From Paenibacillus phytohabitans (lineage in GTDB: Bacteria > Bacillota > Bacilli > Paenibacillales > Paenibacillaceae), in contig NZ_WHOB01000088.1 of assembly GCF_013141775.1 (NCBI RefSeq), forward strand, positions 1 to 64,000: a DNA stretch of 64,000 nt, written 5' to 3'. Of this stretch, positions 25,557 through 33,686 are shown one piece after another. The notes under the pieces are model-generated. The model made no database searches and had not been told where the DNA came from. It worked only from the letters and a program-made list of their open reading frames with translations. How positions within the stretch are numbered: the first letter of the stretch is position 1; the number at the start of each line of letters is the position of its first letter. The translations under genes and the position numbers were made by a program.

Positions 25557-25684
25557 GAATTGTTGTATGAAATACAGCAATTCCCCCGCTTAGCGGCTAT
25601 GAAGGAGGAGAATTCTGCCTTTTGTGCAACAATTTTTGATTAGAGGCGATTTAATAAAGAAAATGTTGTATTCTGTGCAGGATT
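25557..25684. repeat. Intergenic repeat, family 2, copy 1 (128 bp)
   Basis: It aligns end to end and without gaps to 57212-57339; by hand count 97 of 128 bases agree. It opens with a hairpin GAATTGTTGTA / ATACAGCAATTC and ends TGTTGTATTCTGTGCAGGATT-like (here split: TGTTGTATT, TGTGCAGGATT). No open frame spans both copies. It fills most of the 423-base gap between the YfhP-like gene and the gene at 25879; the remainder shows no gene. Confidence 0.8.
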
Positions 25685-25878
25685 CCGTCATTGGCCCTTT
25701 ACTGGATTCTGAGGTCTAATTCTCTCGCCGCCTCTTGACGCCCCGGACCGCATAAGGCACAATCACAATAAAGCGGTTACAGTTTATACTTCATGATATG
25801 AATTGAAAATCCCGGGGTGCAGAAAGCACTCCGGGACTCACTCCACCGCTATTGCAGCAGAAAGGAAGGCTGGAACAT

Positions 25879-26070
25879 ATGGGTAAAGGTCTGTCACTGT
25901 GGTTCGCCTGCTCTTCAATTCTCATACTTACGGCAGCTTCCATTTCAATCAGCTATAACATTTGGCTGGCGCTGCTGCTCGGCGCCCTGTGCGTGCTCAA
26001 TATCGGCTGGGGCTTCATCATCAAAGCCCGGCTGAGACGCAAGGCCGAGCGCAAGCTGCCCTCCTCTTAA
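25879..26070 (+). CDS. Small two-helix membrane protein, unknown
   Basis: A 63-residue protein with two hydrophobic segments (about 6-27 and 29-49) and a basic tail (RLRRKAERK). The ATG at 25879 follows AAGGAAGG. Its end overlaps the end of trpS by four bases, convergently. No family recognised. Confidence 0.65.
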   Translation: MGKGLSLWFACSSILILTAASISISYNIWLALLLGALCVLNIGWGFIIKARLRRKAERKLPSS

Positions 26071-27056
26071 CGGTAAGGCAGGAAGCCCATCCGTTCCTTC
26101 ACGCCTTCCAGTGTCCGGGCAGCACTGCTGCGCGCGCTTTCGGCACCTTGAGCCAGAATATCGCCCAGTGTGCCTGAGCTGCGGATCTCATGGTATCTCT
26201 GCTGGATGGGTTCAAGCAGGGCGACGATTACTTCGCCAAGCTCTTTTTTGAAGCCGCCATACATTTGCCCTTCATACTTGTCAGCTATCTGCTGGAGGCT
26301 CATTCCCGAGCATTCGGCATAGATACTCATCAGGTTGCTGATCTCAGGCTTATTGGCCGGATCAAATACCACTTCGCGTCCTGAATCCGTGGTTGCGCGG
26401 CTGATCTTTTTGCGGATGACATCCGGCGGATCCAGCAGACCGATTCTGCTGCCGGCATTGGGGTCGCTTTTGCTCATTTTTTTGGTCCCGTCATCCAGAG
26501 ACATAATCCGCGCCCCGACTTCAGGAATATACGGCTCAGGAATGGTGAAGAAATCACCGAACCGGTGATTGAAGCGCCCCGCCAAGTCGCGGGTCAGCTC
26601 CAGATGCTGCTTCTGGTCTTCACCCACCGGTACCAGATCGGCGTTGTAGACCAGGATATCTGCAGCCATCAGCGATGGATATACGAATAATCCGGCTCCT
26701 ACGGATTCTTTGCCTGCCGATTTATCCTTAAACTGCGTCATCCGTTCCAGCTCACCCATAGCAGTCAGTGTCGTCAGAATCCATCCCAGCTCAGCATGCT
26801 GAGGCACGTGGGACTGCATGTAGACATGGGAGATGGCAGGATCAATGCCTGCAGCCAGATACAATGCAGCTACCGATTCCGAATTCTCACGAAGGGCAGC
26901 GGGGTCTTGGGCAACCGTAATGGCATGCAGATCCACCACCATGAAGTAACATTCATATTCCCTTTGAAGCTTGACGAAATTCTTGATCGCTCCGATATAA
27001 TTTCCGAGTGTGAGCGAACCGCTGGGCTGAATCCCCGATAATACTTTTTTAGCCAT
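26067..27056 (-). CDS. trpS: Tryptophanyl-tRNA synthetase
   Basis: A 329-residue class Ic synthetase. The HIGH-equivalent is TLGN (16-19) after GIQPSGS, and the second signature is KMSKS (193-197). It charges tRNA-Trp in the cytoplasm. The length is normal for bacterial TrpRS. A T-box leader with a TGG specifier precedes it, so expression should rise when tRNA-Trp is uncharged. Confidence 0.97.
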   Translation of the reverse strand: MAKKVLSGIQPSGSLTLGNYIGAIKNFVKLQREYECYFMVVDLHAITVAQDPAALRENSESVAALYLAAGIDPAISHVYMQSHVPQHAELGWILTTLTAMGELERMTQFKDKSAGKESVGAGLFVYPSLMAADILVYNADLVPVGEDQKQHLELTRDLAGRFNHRFGDFFTIPEPYIPEVGARIMSLDDGTKKMSKSDPNAGSRIGLLDPPDVIRKKISRATTDSGREVVFDPANKPEISNLMSIYAECSGMSLQQIADKYEGQMYGGFKKELGEVIVALLEPIQQRYHEIRSSGTLGDILAQGAESARSSAARTLEGVKERMGFLPYR

Positions 27057-27084
27057 GATCTTTATCCTCCATCATCTGTTTATT

Positions 27085-27376
27085 CCGTTTGCGTCAGGAC
27101 GCAAAAAGGCCCCACATCCGCAAGGGACGTGAGACCGTGGTACCACCCTTATTCGCTGCTCCTAAGTTATCCCTGAAGGACAGGCAAGCAGCCTTAGCTT
27201 CCGTTAACGGGGAAGAGCCGGCCGGTCTACTGAAGGCTTATGCAGCCCGTTCGATCGCGGCGCTCAAGGGTCCATTCGGTCAGAGGTGCACCACCGGTTC
27301 ACATCAGCCACCGGCTTTCTGAAGGTACAGTCCATGCTTACTTGTCCCTGTCATCACGTTGTTGTCATTCATTGTT
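27085..27376 (-). promoter_or_regulatory. T-box leader of trpS (specifier TGG)
   Basis: Minus strand: the T-box sequence AAGGGTGGTACCACGG lies near 27135-27152. The stem I specifier loop reads GAATGGAC, with the Trp codon TGG at 27274-27272. The terminator pairs CTCACGTCC with GGATGTGGG (G-U allowed) and ends CCTTTTT near 27103. The features agree with a tRNA-Trp-sensing leader. Confidence 0.95.
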
Positions 27377-27382
27377 GCCTTC

Positions 27383-27411
27383 ATCATAGAGCGTGCCGGA
27401 GAAGTTGTCAA
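27383..27411 (-). promoter_or_regulatory. Sigma-A promoter of trpS
   Basis: Minus strand perfect TTGACA (27411-27406), 17 bases, TATGAT (27388-27383), immediately before the T-box leader. Confidence 0.85.
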
Positions 27412-27497
27412 ATCTCTAACCACCGCCGAATAAATCTGGTATGATAAGGATATTCGTGTATGATCTGATTACAGTTTATCAAAGGAGCATATCTCTT

Positions 27498-28469
27498 ATG
27501 AAACAGGTGACCAAAGGGCAGTGGAACGGTTATGATACGTACATTTTGCATAGCCGTGAGCTGGAAGTCACGCTTTTGCCCCGGCTGGGGAACAATGTAA
27601 TTTCCTTATGGGACCGCAAGGAGGAGCGGCAAATCCTGCGCCAGCCTGATGAAAGCGACTTGGCTTTTTATATTCAGAAACCTTATCACTTCGGCATTCC
27701 GCTTCTGGTACCGCCCGGCCGTATCCGAAACGGGCAGTTCGCGTTCGATGGCACCAGCTACCAGTTCGACCGGAATTCAGGCGATCATCATATTCACGGC
27801 CTGCACCGTACCCAAGCCTGGTGCGTCAGCGATATTGAAGAGGACGAGGAGGGCTGCGCGGTAACAACCGAATTCACAACTACAGATGATCCGGAGTGGA
27901 TCAGGCAATTTCCCGAGCCGCTGAAGCTTGAGATGACATTCCGCCTGCAGGGCCCCGACCTGGTGCAGACACTCAAGGTTACCCATCTGGGCGGCAGGCG
28001 CATTCCATTTGGTATCGGCTATCATACATGGTTCATGCTTGACGGCGCCCCTGAGCGCTGGAGCCTAACTCTCCCTGTGCAAAGCGTTTATGAGCTAAAT
28101 AATGAACTTCTGCCTAGCGGACATTTATTACCGCTCGGTGAACTCGATAGTCTTAACAGCCATATGAACCTCCAAGGCAAGAATCTGGATACGGTCCTGA
28201 GGATGGATGATCATCAGCCTGCCGAAGCGTTACTGATGCGCGATGACGGCTATGGACTGCGTTATTCGGTGGACAAGGAACAATTCCGCCATTGGGTCCT
28301 CTATACCAAAGGAGAAGCTGACCAGTTCCTCTGCATTGAACCGCTCACCTGGCTTCCGGATGCGCCGAATCTTCAGCAGGATGCTTCCTTCACCGGAGTG
28401 GTCACGCTTGAACCGGGCCAGACACTCGTGCTCGGCAGCAGCTTGCAGATGATTTATCCCGGCCAATAA
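27498..28469 (+). CDS. Aldose 1-epimerase-family protein
   Basis: A 323-residue GalM-fold beta-sandwich protein. It shows the family segments IPLLVPPGRIRNG, the His-rich DHHIHGLHR near residue 95 and GIGYHTWF near residue 175, which contains the second histidine. Family members interconvert sugar anomers. The start at 27498 follows AAAGGAGC; the frame is open to 27441 without a site. The sugar is not predictable. Confidence 0.88.
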   Translation: MKQVTKGQWNGYDTYILHSRELEVTLLPRLGNNVISLWDRKEERQILRQPDESDLAFYIQKPYHFGIPLLVPPGRIRNGQFAFDGTSYQFDRNSGDHHIHGLHRTQAWCVSDIEEDEEGCAVTTEFTTTDDPEWIRQFPEPLKLEMTFRLQGPDLVQTLKVTHLGGRRIPFGIGYHTWFMLDGAPERWSLTLPVQSVYELNNELLPSGHLLPLGELDSLNSHMNLQGKNLDTVLRMDDHQPAEALLMRDDGYGLRYSVDKEQFRHWVLYTKGEADQFLCIEPLTWLPDAPNLQQDASFTGVVTLEPGQTLVLGSSLQMIYPGQ

Positions 28470-28509
28470 ATTTCATATAATTACCAGCCTCTAAACCTTC
28501 GAAATTCGT

Positions 28510-28539
28510 GCATGAATTCTCCCCCTAGCGCTCATACTA
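28510..28539 (+). promoter_or_regulatory. Sigma-G-type promoter of the SASP gene
   Basis: GCATG (28510-28514), 18 bases, CATACTA (28533-28539). This matches the forespore sigma-G pattern (-35 GHATR, -10 CATNHTA) and stands just upstream of a gene that sigma-G is known to control in Bacillus. Confidence 0.75.
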
Positions 28540-28570
28540 TCTTCACAACGGGCGAAGGAGGTGAACAAAC

Positions 28571-28804
28571 ATGGGTCAAGCAGGTCAACAAGGTCGTGGT
28601 AGCCGTTCTAACAACCTGGTCGTTCCTCAAGCGAATGCAGCGCTGCAGCAGTTGAAATATGAAGCAGCACAAGAGCTTGGAGTAACTATCCCGGCTGACG
28701 GTTATTATGGGAACTACACTTCCCGCGAAACCGGTTCTTTGGGAGGATACATCACCAAACGTCTGGTGCAACTGGCAGAGCAACAACTGTCCGGTCGTTC
28801 GTAG
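28571..28804 (+). CDS. Alpha/beta-type small acid-soluble spore protein
   Basis: A 77-residue SASP. It contains the two family motifs, here QLKYEAAQELGV and GGYITKRLVQLAEQ, which include the GPR protease site region and the DNA-binding helices. SASPs coat spore DNA and protect it from UV and chemicals, then are degraded on germination. The start has GAAGGAGGTG upstream. A sigma-G-type promoter and a strong terminator make it a single-gene unit. Confidence 0.96.
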   Translation: MGQAGQQGRGSRSNNLVVPQANAALQQLKYEAAQELGVTIPADGYYGNYTSRETGSLGGYITKRLVQLAEQQLSGRS

Positions 28805-28861
28805 TAGCAGCCTTATCATAAGTATCCGGCCAAGCGCATAGCTTAGGCCGAGCAGCTTCAC

Positions 28862-28902
28862 AGCCCTCCCGCGCTTCTCGTCGAAGCGCAGGGGGGCTTT
28901 TT
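28862..28902 (+). terminator. Intrinsic terminator of the SASP gene
   Basis: AGCCCTCCCGCGCTTC / GAAGCGCAGGGGGGCT stem with TTTTT after it. Confidence 0.9.
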
Positions 28903-28936
28903 ATATGGGCATGCAAAGATATATATAATCGGGTAA

Positions 28937-29347
28937 TCAGCCAAAGGACTGGTCGGAGACATCGCCATGGTTACTGCGGGGGTAGCGGATCATCAGGTTG
29001 GCCATATTGTAATTAGACTCCAGTGTCGCATCCACCACCACCATCCCCTGGCGGACGGCAAATTCATAGCTGATCTCGCCATGAGTCCAGCGCTTCTTGT
29101 ACTTCAGGCTCTCCAGAGCCATCACCCGGAAAGAAGATTGCTGACCCGCAGTTAATCCTTCCTGCTCCGCTGCATAGCTCCCGCTGCGACCGGCAAGCGG
29201 ATTATGGCGGATGCCGAACTTTCCGATGACGTTATTTCTGATTTGCACAAATACGATACCGGAAGTCAATCCTGACAATTCTTCCTGCAGTTCCTTAAAC
29301 ACCAGATCGATTTGTCTTGCCAGCGATAGTTGTTCCGTCCTCAACAT
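28937..29347 (-). CDS. Conserved-looking soluble protein of unknown function
   Basis: A 136-residue protein without membrane segments. The start at 29347 (MLRTEQLSLARQ) follows TAGGAGGATAT; the frame is open further without a site. The sequence alternates helix and strand: a leading amphipathic helix to about residue 25, then FVQIRNNVIGKFGIRHNPL and a C-terminal EISYEFAVRQGMVVVDATLE-like strand pair. I do not recognise the family. The 386 bases upstream hold no gene. Confidence 0.75.
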   Translation of the reverse strand: MLRTEQLSLARQIDLVFKELQEELSGLTSGIVFVQIRNNVIGKFGIRHNPLAGRSGSYAAEQEGLTAGQQSSFRVMALESLKYKKRWTHGEISYEFAVRQGMVVVDATLESNYNMANLMIRYPRSNHGDVSDQSFG

Positions 29348-29632
29348 ACATATCCTCCTAGAAGTTTTGTGGGTGATACAAATTCCATGATTCAGCTTCA
29401 CAAAACCCGCTTCGTAAGCTATGGCTTAAGTTTTGTGTGGGTAAAAATACAGAGTAGTAAAGTATCAGCCTAACAGCCCTTATATAAGGCTTTAGGCACA
29501 TTATAGGTCACTAATTAAACGCATTCAACATTATCCAACATAATTGGGTTATTATCCCTATGAATGCGCAAATTTCTTAATACCATTAGCTAAATCAATC
29601 CTTTTATCGCCCTTTTTCGACAAAAACGCAAC

Positions 29633-29660
29633 TAAAAAAGCCCCTGTTTCCAGGGGCTTT
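29633..29660 (-). terminator. Intrinsic terminator of pepF
   Basis: Minus strand GCCCCTG / CAGGGGC with a 4-base loop, followed by TTTTTTAG, 74 bases past the pepF stop. Confidence 0.88.
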
Positions 29661-29733
29661 GCGTATTCATACCATATTCTACAGCTATTGCTTTACTGCA
29701 AAAAATTCAATTCGCCTTATTTCCGACAAATTC

Positions 29734-31533
29734 TTAGGCCAGATGCGCTGTCATTTCCAGGAATTCATTAATGTCTGCAGTAATCAAATCTGCGGCCCCC
29801 TGCCAGAAGTCCGGCTTGGACAAGTCCACGCCAAGATGCTTCGACACCAGATTCTCCAGTGTCATAACTCCGGTATCCTTCAGCAGGCTGTCATATTTAT
29901 CAGCAAAGGATGCACCTTCCTGCAAAGCAAGCCGGTACAGTCCGGTACTGAACATATATCCGACAGTGTAAGGGAAGTTGTAGAACGGCACATCCGTAAT
30001 ATAGAAATGGAGCTTGGAGGCCCAGAAATGCGGGTGGTACTCCGAGAGCACACCGCAGAAGGCTTCTTTCTGCGCTTCTTCCATCAGGGCAGACAGTTCT
30101 TCCGCATTCACCAGACCCTCTTTGCGTTTCTCGTAGAAGCGGGTCTCAAACAGGAAGCGGGCATGAATATTCATGAAGAACGCTACGCTGTTCTGAATCT
30201 TCGCTTCAAGCAGCGCCAGCTTCTCCTCAGCATTGCCTGCGGATTTCACCTGTGCATCAGCCACTATGACTTCGGCGAAGGTCGAGGCCGTCTCAGCCAC
30301 GTTCATGGCATAGTTCTGATTGAACAGCGGCTGGTCATCCAGCAGGAATGAATGATAGGCGTGACCGAGCTCATGCGCAAGCGTCGATACATTGGACGGA
30401 GTACCGCTGTAGGTCATAAAAATGCGCGATTCTTTGCTCTCCGGGAATGATACGCAGAATCCTCCGGGGCGTTTGGCCGCACGGTCTTCGACCTCAATCC
30501 AGTCATTGTCAAAAGCATGTTCGGCGAAATCCGCCAGCTTCGGACTGAATTTGCGGAACTGGGTAACAATATCGGCTGCCGCTTGTTCATAAGGGATTTT
30601 GCCGGAGGACTTGCCGACAGGCGCTTCCACATCAACCCAGGCCAGGGATTCCAGACCCAGAAGCTTCGCCTTGCGCTGCAGGTAGGACACAATCGCAGGC
30701 TTGTTCTTCGTAATAACCTCCCACATCACATCGAGCGATTCCCGCGTCATGCGGTTAATGCCAAGCGGCTCCTTCAGCACATCCTCCCAGCCCCGGCCCT
30801 TATACAGCTTCAGGCGGAAGCCGGCCAGATGGTTAAGGGTATCGGCACAATAATCAGCAGCGCCGGCCCAGGCCTCTTCCCATTTGCGGAACATGGTGCT
30901 GCGGACCTCAGGGTCCTCGTCATCCAGCTTGTTGAAGGCTTGGCCGGCAGACAGCAGCTTCAGGCCTTCTTCATCCTCAAAAGGAATCTGGACCCGGCTC
31001 ACGATCGTTTCGTAATGCTCGCTCCAGCCATGGTATCCGTCAACTGCCAGTTCAAGCGCAAGGCTCTCTAGCTCCGGACTCATCTTCTCCCGGGCCTGAT
31101 CACGGCTCTCACTGAGCACGAAGCTCAGCGGGGCAATCTCCGGCCGGGCCATCCATTCAGCCCATACCCCGTCCGGAGTCTGGCGCAGCACATTATCGAA
31201 TGCAGAGCTGACGCCCTCGAATCCGGCCCGCATGCCAGTTACCTTGGACGACAGCCTTACAGCCCCTTTGTCCTGCTGATTCTGGGCTCCCAGACAGCCG
31301 GTGAATTCTGCAGCCTGTGTGAGGCGTCCGGCACAGCTCTGCAGCAGTTCGATCACACCGTCCAGCGACTCCGTAGAAGCAGCATCCGTTGGCGCAGCTG
31401 CCGCAGCGACCTGCCGGCGCAAGCTCTCAATGTCTTCTTCCAGATGGTTCAAAAAACTCTCAAACTGGGGGGAAGCCGAACCTCCAGGGAAAATGGATTC
31501 CAGTTCCCAGGTCAATGATAAAGGCTGTTTCAT
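29734..31533 (-). CDS. pepF: M3-family oligoendopeptidase F
   Basis: A 599-residue zinc oligopeptidase. The HExxH zinc motif is HELGH near residue 387 in LAHELGHAYHS, with the third ligand Glu in the following ETASTFAEV segment. It cuts peptides of about 5-20 residues in the cytoplasm. Length and motif order are normal for the PepF/M3B group. Transcribed alone, with its terminator downstream. Confidence 0.95.
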   Translation of the reverse strand: MKQPLSLTWELESIFPGGSASPQFESFLNHLEEDIESLRRQVAAAAAPTDAASTESLDGVIELLQSCAGRLTQAAEFTGCLGAQNQQDKGAVRLSSKVTGMRAGFEGVSSAFDNVLRQTPDGVWAEWMARPEIAPLSFVLSESRDQAREKMSPELESLALELAVDGYHGWSEHYETIVSRVQIPFEDEEGLKLLSAGQAFNKLDDEDPEVRSTMFRKWEEAWAGAADYCADTLNHLAGFRLKLYKGRGWEDVLKEPLGINRMTRESLDVMWEVITKNKPAIVSYLQRKAKLLGLESLAWVDVEAPVGKSSGKIPYEQAAADIVTQFRKFSPKLADFAEHAFDNDWIEVEDRAAKRPGGFCVSFPESKESRIFMTYSGTPSNVSTLAHELGHAYHSFLLDDQPLFNQNYAMNVAETASTFAEVIVADAQVKSAGNAEEKLALLEAKIQNSVAFFMNIHARFLFETRFYEKRKEGLVNAEELSALMEEAQKEAFCGVLSEYHPHFWASKLHFYITDVPFYNFPYTVGYMFSTGLYRLALQEGASFADKYDSLLKDTGVMTLENLVSKHLGVDLSKPDFWQGAADLITADINEFLEMTAHLA

Positions 31534-31637
31534 GTATTCTCACCGTTCCTTTGTTCATATTGGTTTTCTTTGTATTTGTGCTGCAGCCATGGTAAAGTGA
31601 ATTACGATAGTCCACCAATGTTAAGGAGGCCTCCCTT

Positions 31638-31793
31638 GTGAAGCCACTGCAAATTTCGCCGGAAACGGCCATTACGTTATCCAAACAACTCGGCGTTCCG
31701 CTGGAACACCTGATGCATATGCCTCAACATATCCTGCTGCAAAAAATCGCCGAATTATCCAAGAAAGCAAGTACAGAGCAGGACAAGGAATGA
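31638..31793 (+). CDS. yycC: YycC-family small protein
   Basis: A 51-residue protein that begins at a GTG at 31638, eight bases after AAGGAGG. The core LQISPETAITLSKQLGVP and HLMHMPQHILLQKIAEL match YycC of Bacillus, a short family of unknown function. Its TGA stop overlaps the ATG of the next gene (ATGA), so the two are translationally coupled. Confidence 0.85.
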   Translation: MKPLQISPETAITLSKQLGVPLEHLMHMPQHILLQKIAELSKKASTEQDKE

Positions 31794-32020
31794 TCCCCTT
31801 TAGCCATACCTGGCCTTATGATATTATTCTGGGTGACATGTACGTACAGTATTGCCCGTTCTGCGACCAGGAGAATGTTCTTCTGCCTATGAAGCCCAAA
31901 GAGCTGCAAATCGTACGTGACGGCAAAAAAAAGCTGCTGGTCTTCCCCTGCTGCAGTGCCAGCCCCACGGTCATCGACAATGACGGGGACTATCTGCTGT
32001 TCGACCGGGCTGTCCGCTAA
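31790..32020 (+). CDS. Small cysteine-rich protein coupled to yycC
   Basis: A 76-residue protein with CPFC at about residues 20-23 and CC at about 57-58 in VFPCCSAS. The four cysteines could make a zinc ribbon; that is inference. It starts inside the yycC stop codon and is followed by a terminator, so the two genes form a complete transcript. Family not recognised. Confidence 0.75.
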   Translation: MIPFSHTWPYDIILGDMYVQYCPFCDQENVLLPMKPKELQIVRDGKKKLLVFPCCSASPTVIDNDGDYLLFDRAVR

Positions 32021-32049
32021 GCAGCGGAAGACAGTTCTCCCGCTTCAGT

Positions 32050-32095
32050 CACCAAATACAGGCGTATGAGGAGTTTTCTCTTCTACGCCTTTTTG
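32050..32095 (+). terminator. Intrinsic terminator after the yycC pair
   Basis: AGGCGTATGAGGAG / CTCTTCTACGCCT stem with an outer CACCAAA / TTTGGTG match, followed by TTTTT. Confidence 0.85.
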
Positions 32096-32142
32096 GTGTC
32101 CGGATGACTGCGGACCGACATTCAAAATCCAAGTACGGTTCT

Positions 32143-32847
32143 CTATGTAGCCGACGGAAGGCCGTCCGGATCAATCTCTTCTCCGCGCATCTGCTCCCGC
32201 AGAATGGCCCACTGTTCACGTGAAGCGCGGATCATGGCCGCATCTGTAATTCTCTGGTCATTAATCACGCGGGAGAACCACCTCACAGCCACAGTGAACT
32301 CGCCGACACGGCGGTTAAGCTCCCCGATCAGATACATCAGACGGGCATCATTTCCTCCCGAGGAATCATTCTCGAACACCTTCACATACTCATCAAGCGA
32401 GTAACGCAAGAAACGCTGTTCCTGTACCGTATCCCCTTGATAGCGGTATAGCCAGGCAATATGGTGCAGCAGACTTGCAATGATCCGTTCCTTATCCTTG
32501 ATGCTTTGTGCGCAGATAAGAGCCAGCTTGTAAGTCTCCAGAGCTACCTCCCAGCTGCGCTTGTCCCCGAAGTCACGGGTTACCCAGCGTCTGCCCACCT
32601 GCGCATCAAAAGATTTGCGCTGCCATTCCACCAGTTTGTCTGCTGAATTCTCCGTGGATGCGAAGCCGCACTTCGGACAGACACGCACAACATAATAGTC
32701 AGGATTCTCATCCTTGTAATACGAGCAGAAATCAGCATCACGGCGGATGGCTTTTTTGAGACTGGGACGTACTCTGGATGTTGAAAATTCATGTTCGCAG
32801 TTGCAGCATACAACCTTAATTGAATACAGGGGTATTAATTCCGGCAA
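32143..32847 (-). CDS. DUF2225 protein with zinc-binding cysteines
   Basis: A 234-residue DUF2225 protein. The N-terminus has two CxxC pairs (CCNC near 14-17 and CPKC near 57-60), presumably a zinc site, followed by helical TPR-like repeats to the end. The TTG start at 32847 follows AAAGGATGAGG. Function unknown. A truncated haemoglobin gene lies 27 bases upstream on the same strand, so the two may be cotranscribed. Confidence 0.85.
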   Translation of the reverse strand: MPELIPLYSIKVVCCNCEHEFSTSRVRPSLKKAIRRDADFCSYYKDENPDYYVVRVCPKCGFASTENSADKLVEWQRKSFDAQVGRRWVTRDFGDKRSWEVALETYKLALICAQSIKDKERIIASLLHHIAWLYRYQGDTVQEQRFLRYSLDEYVKVFENDSSGGNDARLMYLIGELNRRVGEFTVAVRWFSRVINDQRITDAAMIRASREQWAILREQMRGEEIDPDGLPSAT

Positions 32848-32874
32848 AACGCCCTCATCCTTTCACAGCAGCTC

Positions 32875-33258
32875 TTATTCATGGGGCATATTGACAAAAT
32901 GATGCGCAGGACCCGCCAGCCGGCTGAGTACGAACGAACGCAGGGGCTCTTCCACACCGGTCTCTTCAAGTGCGGCCTTCATGCAGTTCAGCCAGTCATC
33001 CGCCCGTTCCGGAGTGATGGGAATATGCATATGCCTGGCTCTCATCATGGGATGGCCGTGCTGCTCCGAATAAAGGGCAGGACCACCAAAAAACTGGCTT
33101 AGAAACTGATATTGCTTCTCCAGTACAGGAGTAATATCTTCAGGAAATAACGGACTTAGCTGCGGGTGGAGCTGTACCTTGGAGTAGAACACTTCCACCA
33201 GACGGTGAACTCCCTCGGCACCTCCCAGGTTATCAAACAGACTCTCATTCGAATTCAT
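32875..33258 (-). CDS. Truncated haemoglobin (group II)
   Basis: A 127-residue globin. It has the N-terminal GGAEGVHRLVEVFY segment, FGGP in the E-F region, and the proximal histidine in RARHMHIPI, which is typical of group II truncated haemoglobins (YjbI/GlbO). These bind oxygen, NO or related ligands with haem. No terminator separates it from the DUF2225 gene. Confidence 0.93.
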   Translation of the reverse strand: MNSNESLFDNLGGAEGVHRLVEVFYSKVQLHPQLSPLFPEDITPVLEKQYQFLSQFFGGPALYSEQHGHPMMRARHMHIPITPERADDWLNCMKAALEETGVEEPLRSFVLSRLAGPAHHFVNMPHE

Positions 33259-33371
33259 TGGAGGCTTCAGCCTTCTTCCCTGTTAATCTGACAAGCAGTT
33301 ATTTTATTATACCAAAAAATAAGCTCCACAGTTATCCCTGCCTTAAGACATGCATCCTAAGGGAAAAAACA

Positions 33372-33405
33372 CAAAAAAAGGCGCCAAACCTAAGTTCAGC
33401 GCTCG
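33372..33405 (-). terminator. Intrinsic terminator of the small ORF at 33419-33514
   Basis: Minus strand GCGCTGAAC / GTTTGGCGC (one G-T pair) with loop TTAG, then CTTTTTTT. It follows the small ORF stop by 14 bases. Confidence 0.8.
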
Positions 33406-33418
33406 TTAACTACTGTAG

Positions 33419-33514
33419 TCAGTAAGTTCTAAATTCTTCATCACCAGGCGGGACAAGAGAGACCCGGATTACATATACAAAAGCACAAACAAGAACTCCG
33501 GCAACTACACTCAT
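33419..33514 (-). CDS. 31-residue single-helix peptide
   Basis: The minus-strand frame from ATG 33514 encodes a hydrophobic helix (VVAGVLVCAFVYVIRVSLV) and an acidic tail ending RTY. GGAG lies eight bases upstream of that ATG; another in-frame ATG at 33520 is too close to it. The immediate intrinsic terminator supports a real transcript. Probably a small membrane protein; no family recognised. Confidence 0.55.
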   Translation of the reverse strand: MSVVAGVLVCAFVYVIRVSLVPPGDEEFRTY

Positions 33515-33652
33515 CACCATCACTCCATCCCTTAAATCAATCTTGATCAGATGTGCATTAATTAATTTTATAATATCATAATTCCGGTGAAAAAGCACCG
33601 GTAAATGTAACCGCTTTCCGCGTTATTTTTGTGCTGTTTGTCCCACTTCCGG

Positions 33653-33660
33653 CATACAAC
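33653..33660 (+). promoter_or_regulatory. Possible sigma-E -10 element of ylbJ
   Basis: CATACAAC matches the sporulation sigma-E -10 (CATACAMT) at seven of eight positions and lies 27 bases before the ylbJ start. No good -35 is visible. Confidence 0.35.
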
Positions 33661-33686
33661 TAAGCATAGAATTGGAGGTGCCATCG

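Noticed and set aside
29659..30351. 230-residue plus-strand frame inside pepF
   Set aside because: It lies opposite a clear M3 peptidase and has no ribosome-binding site.
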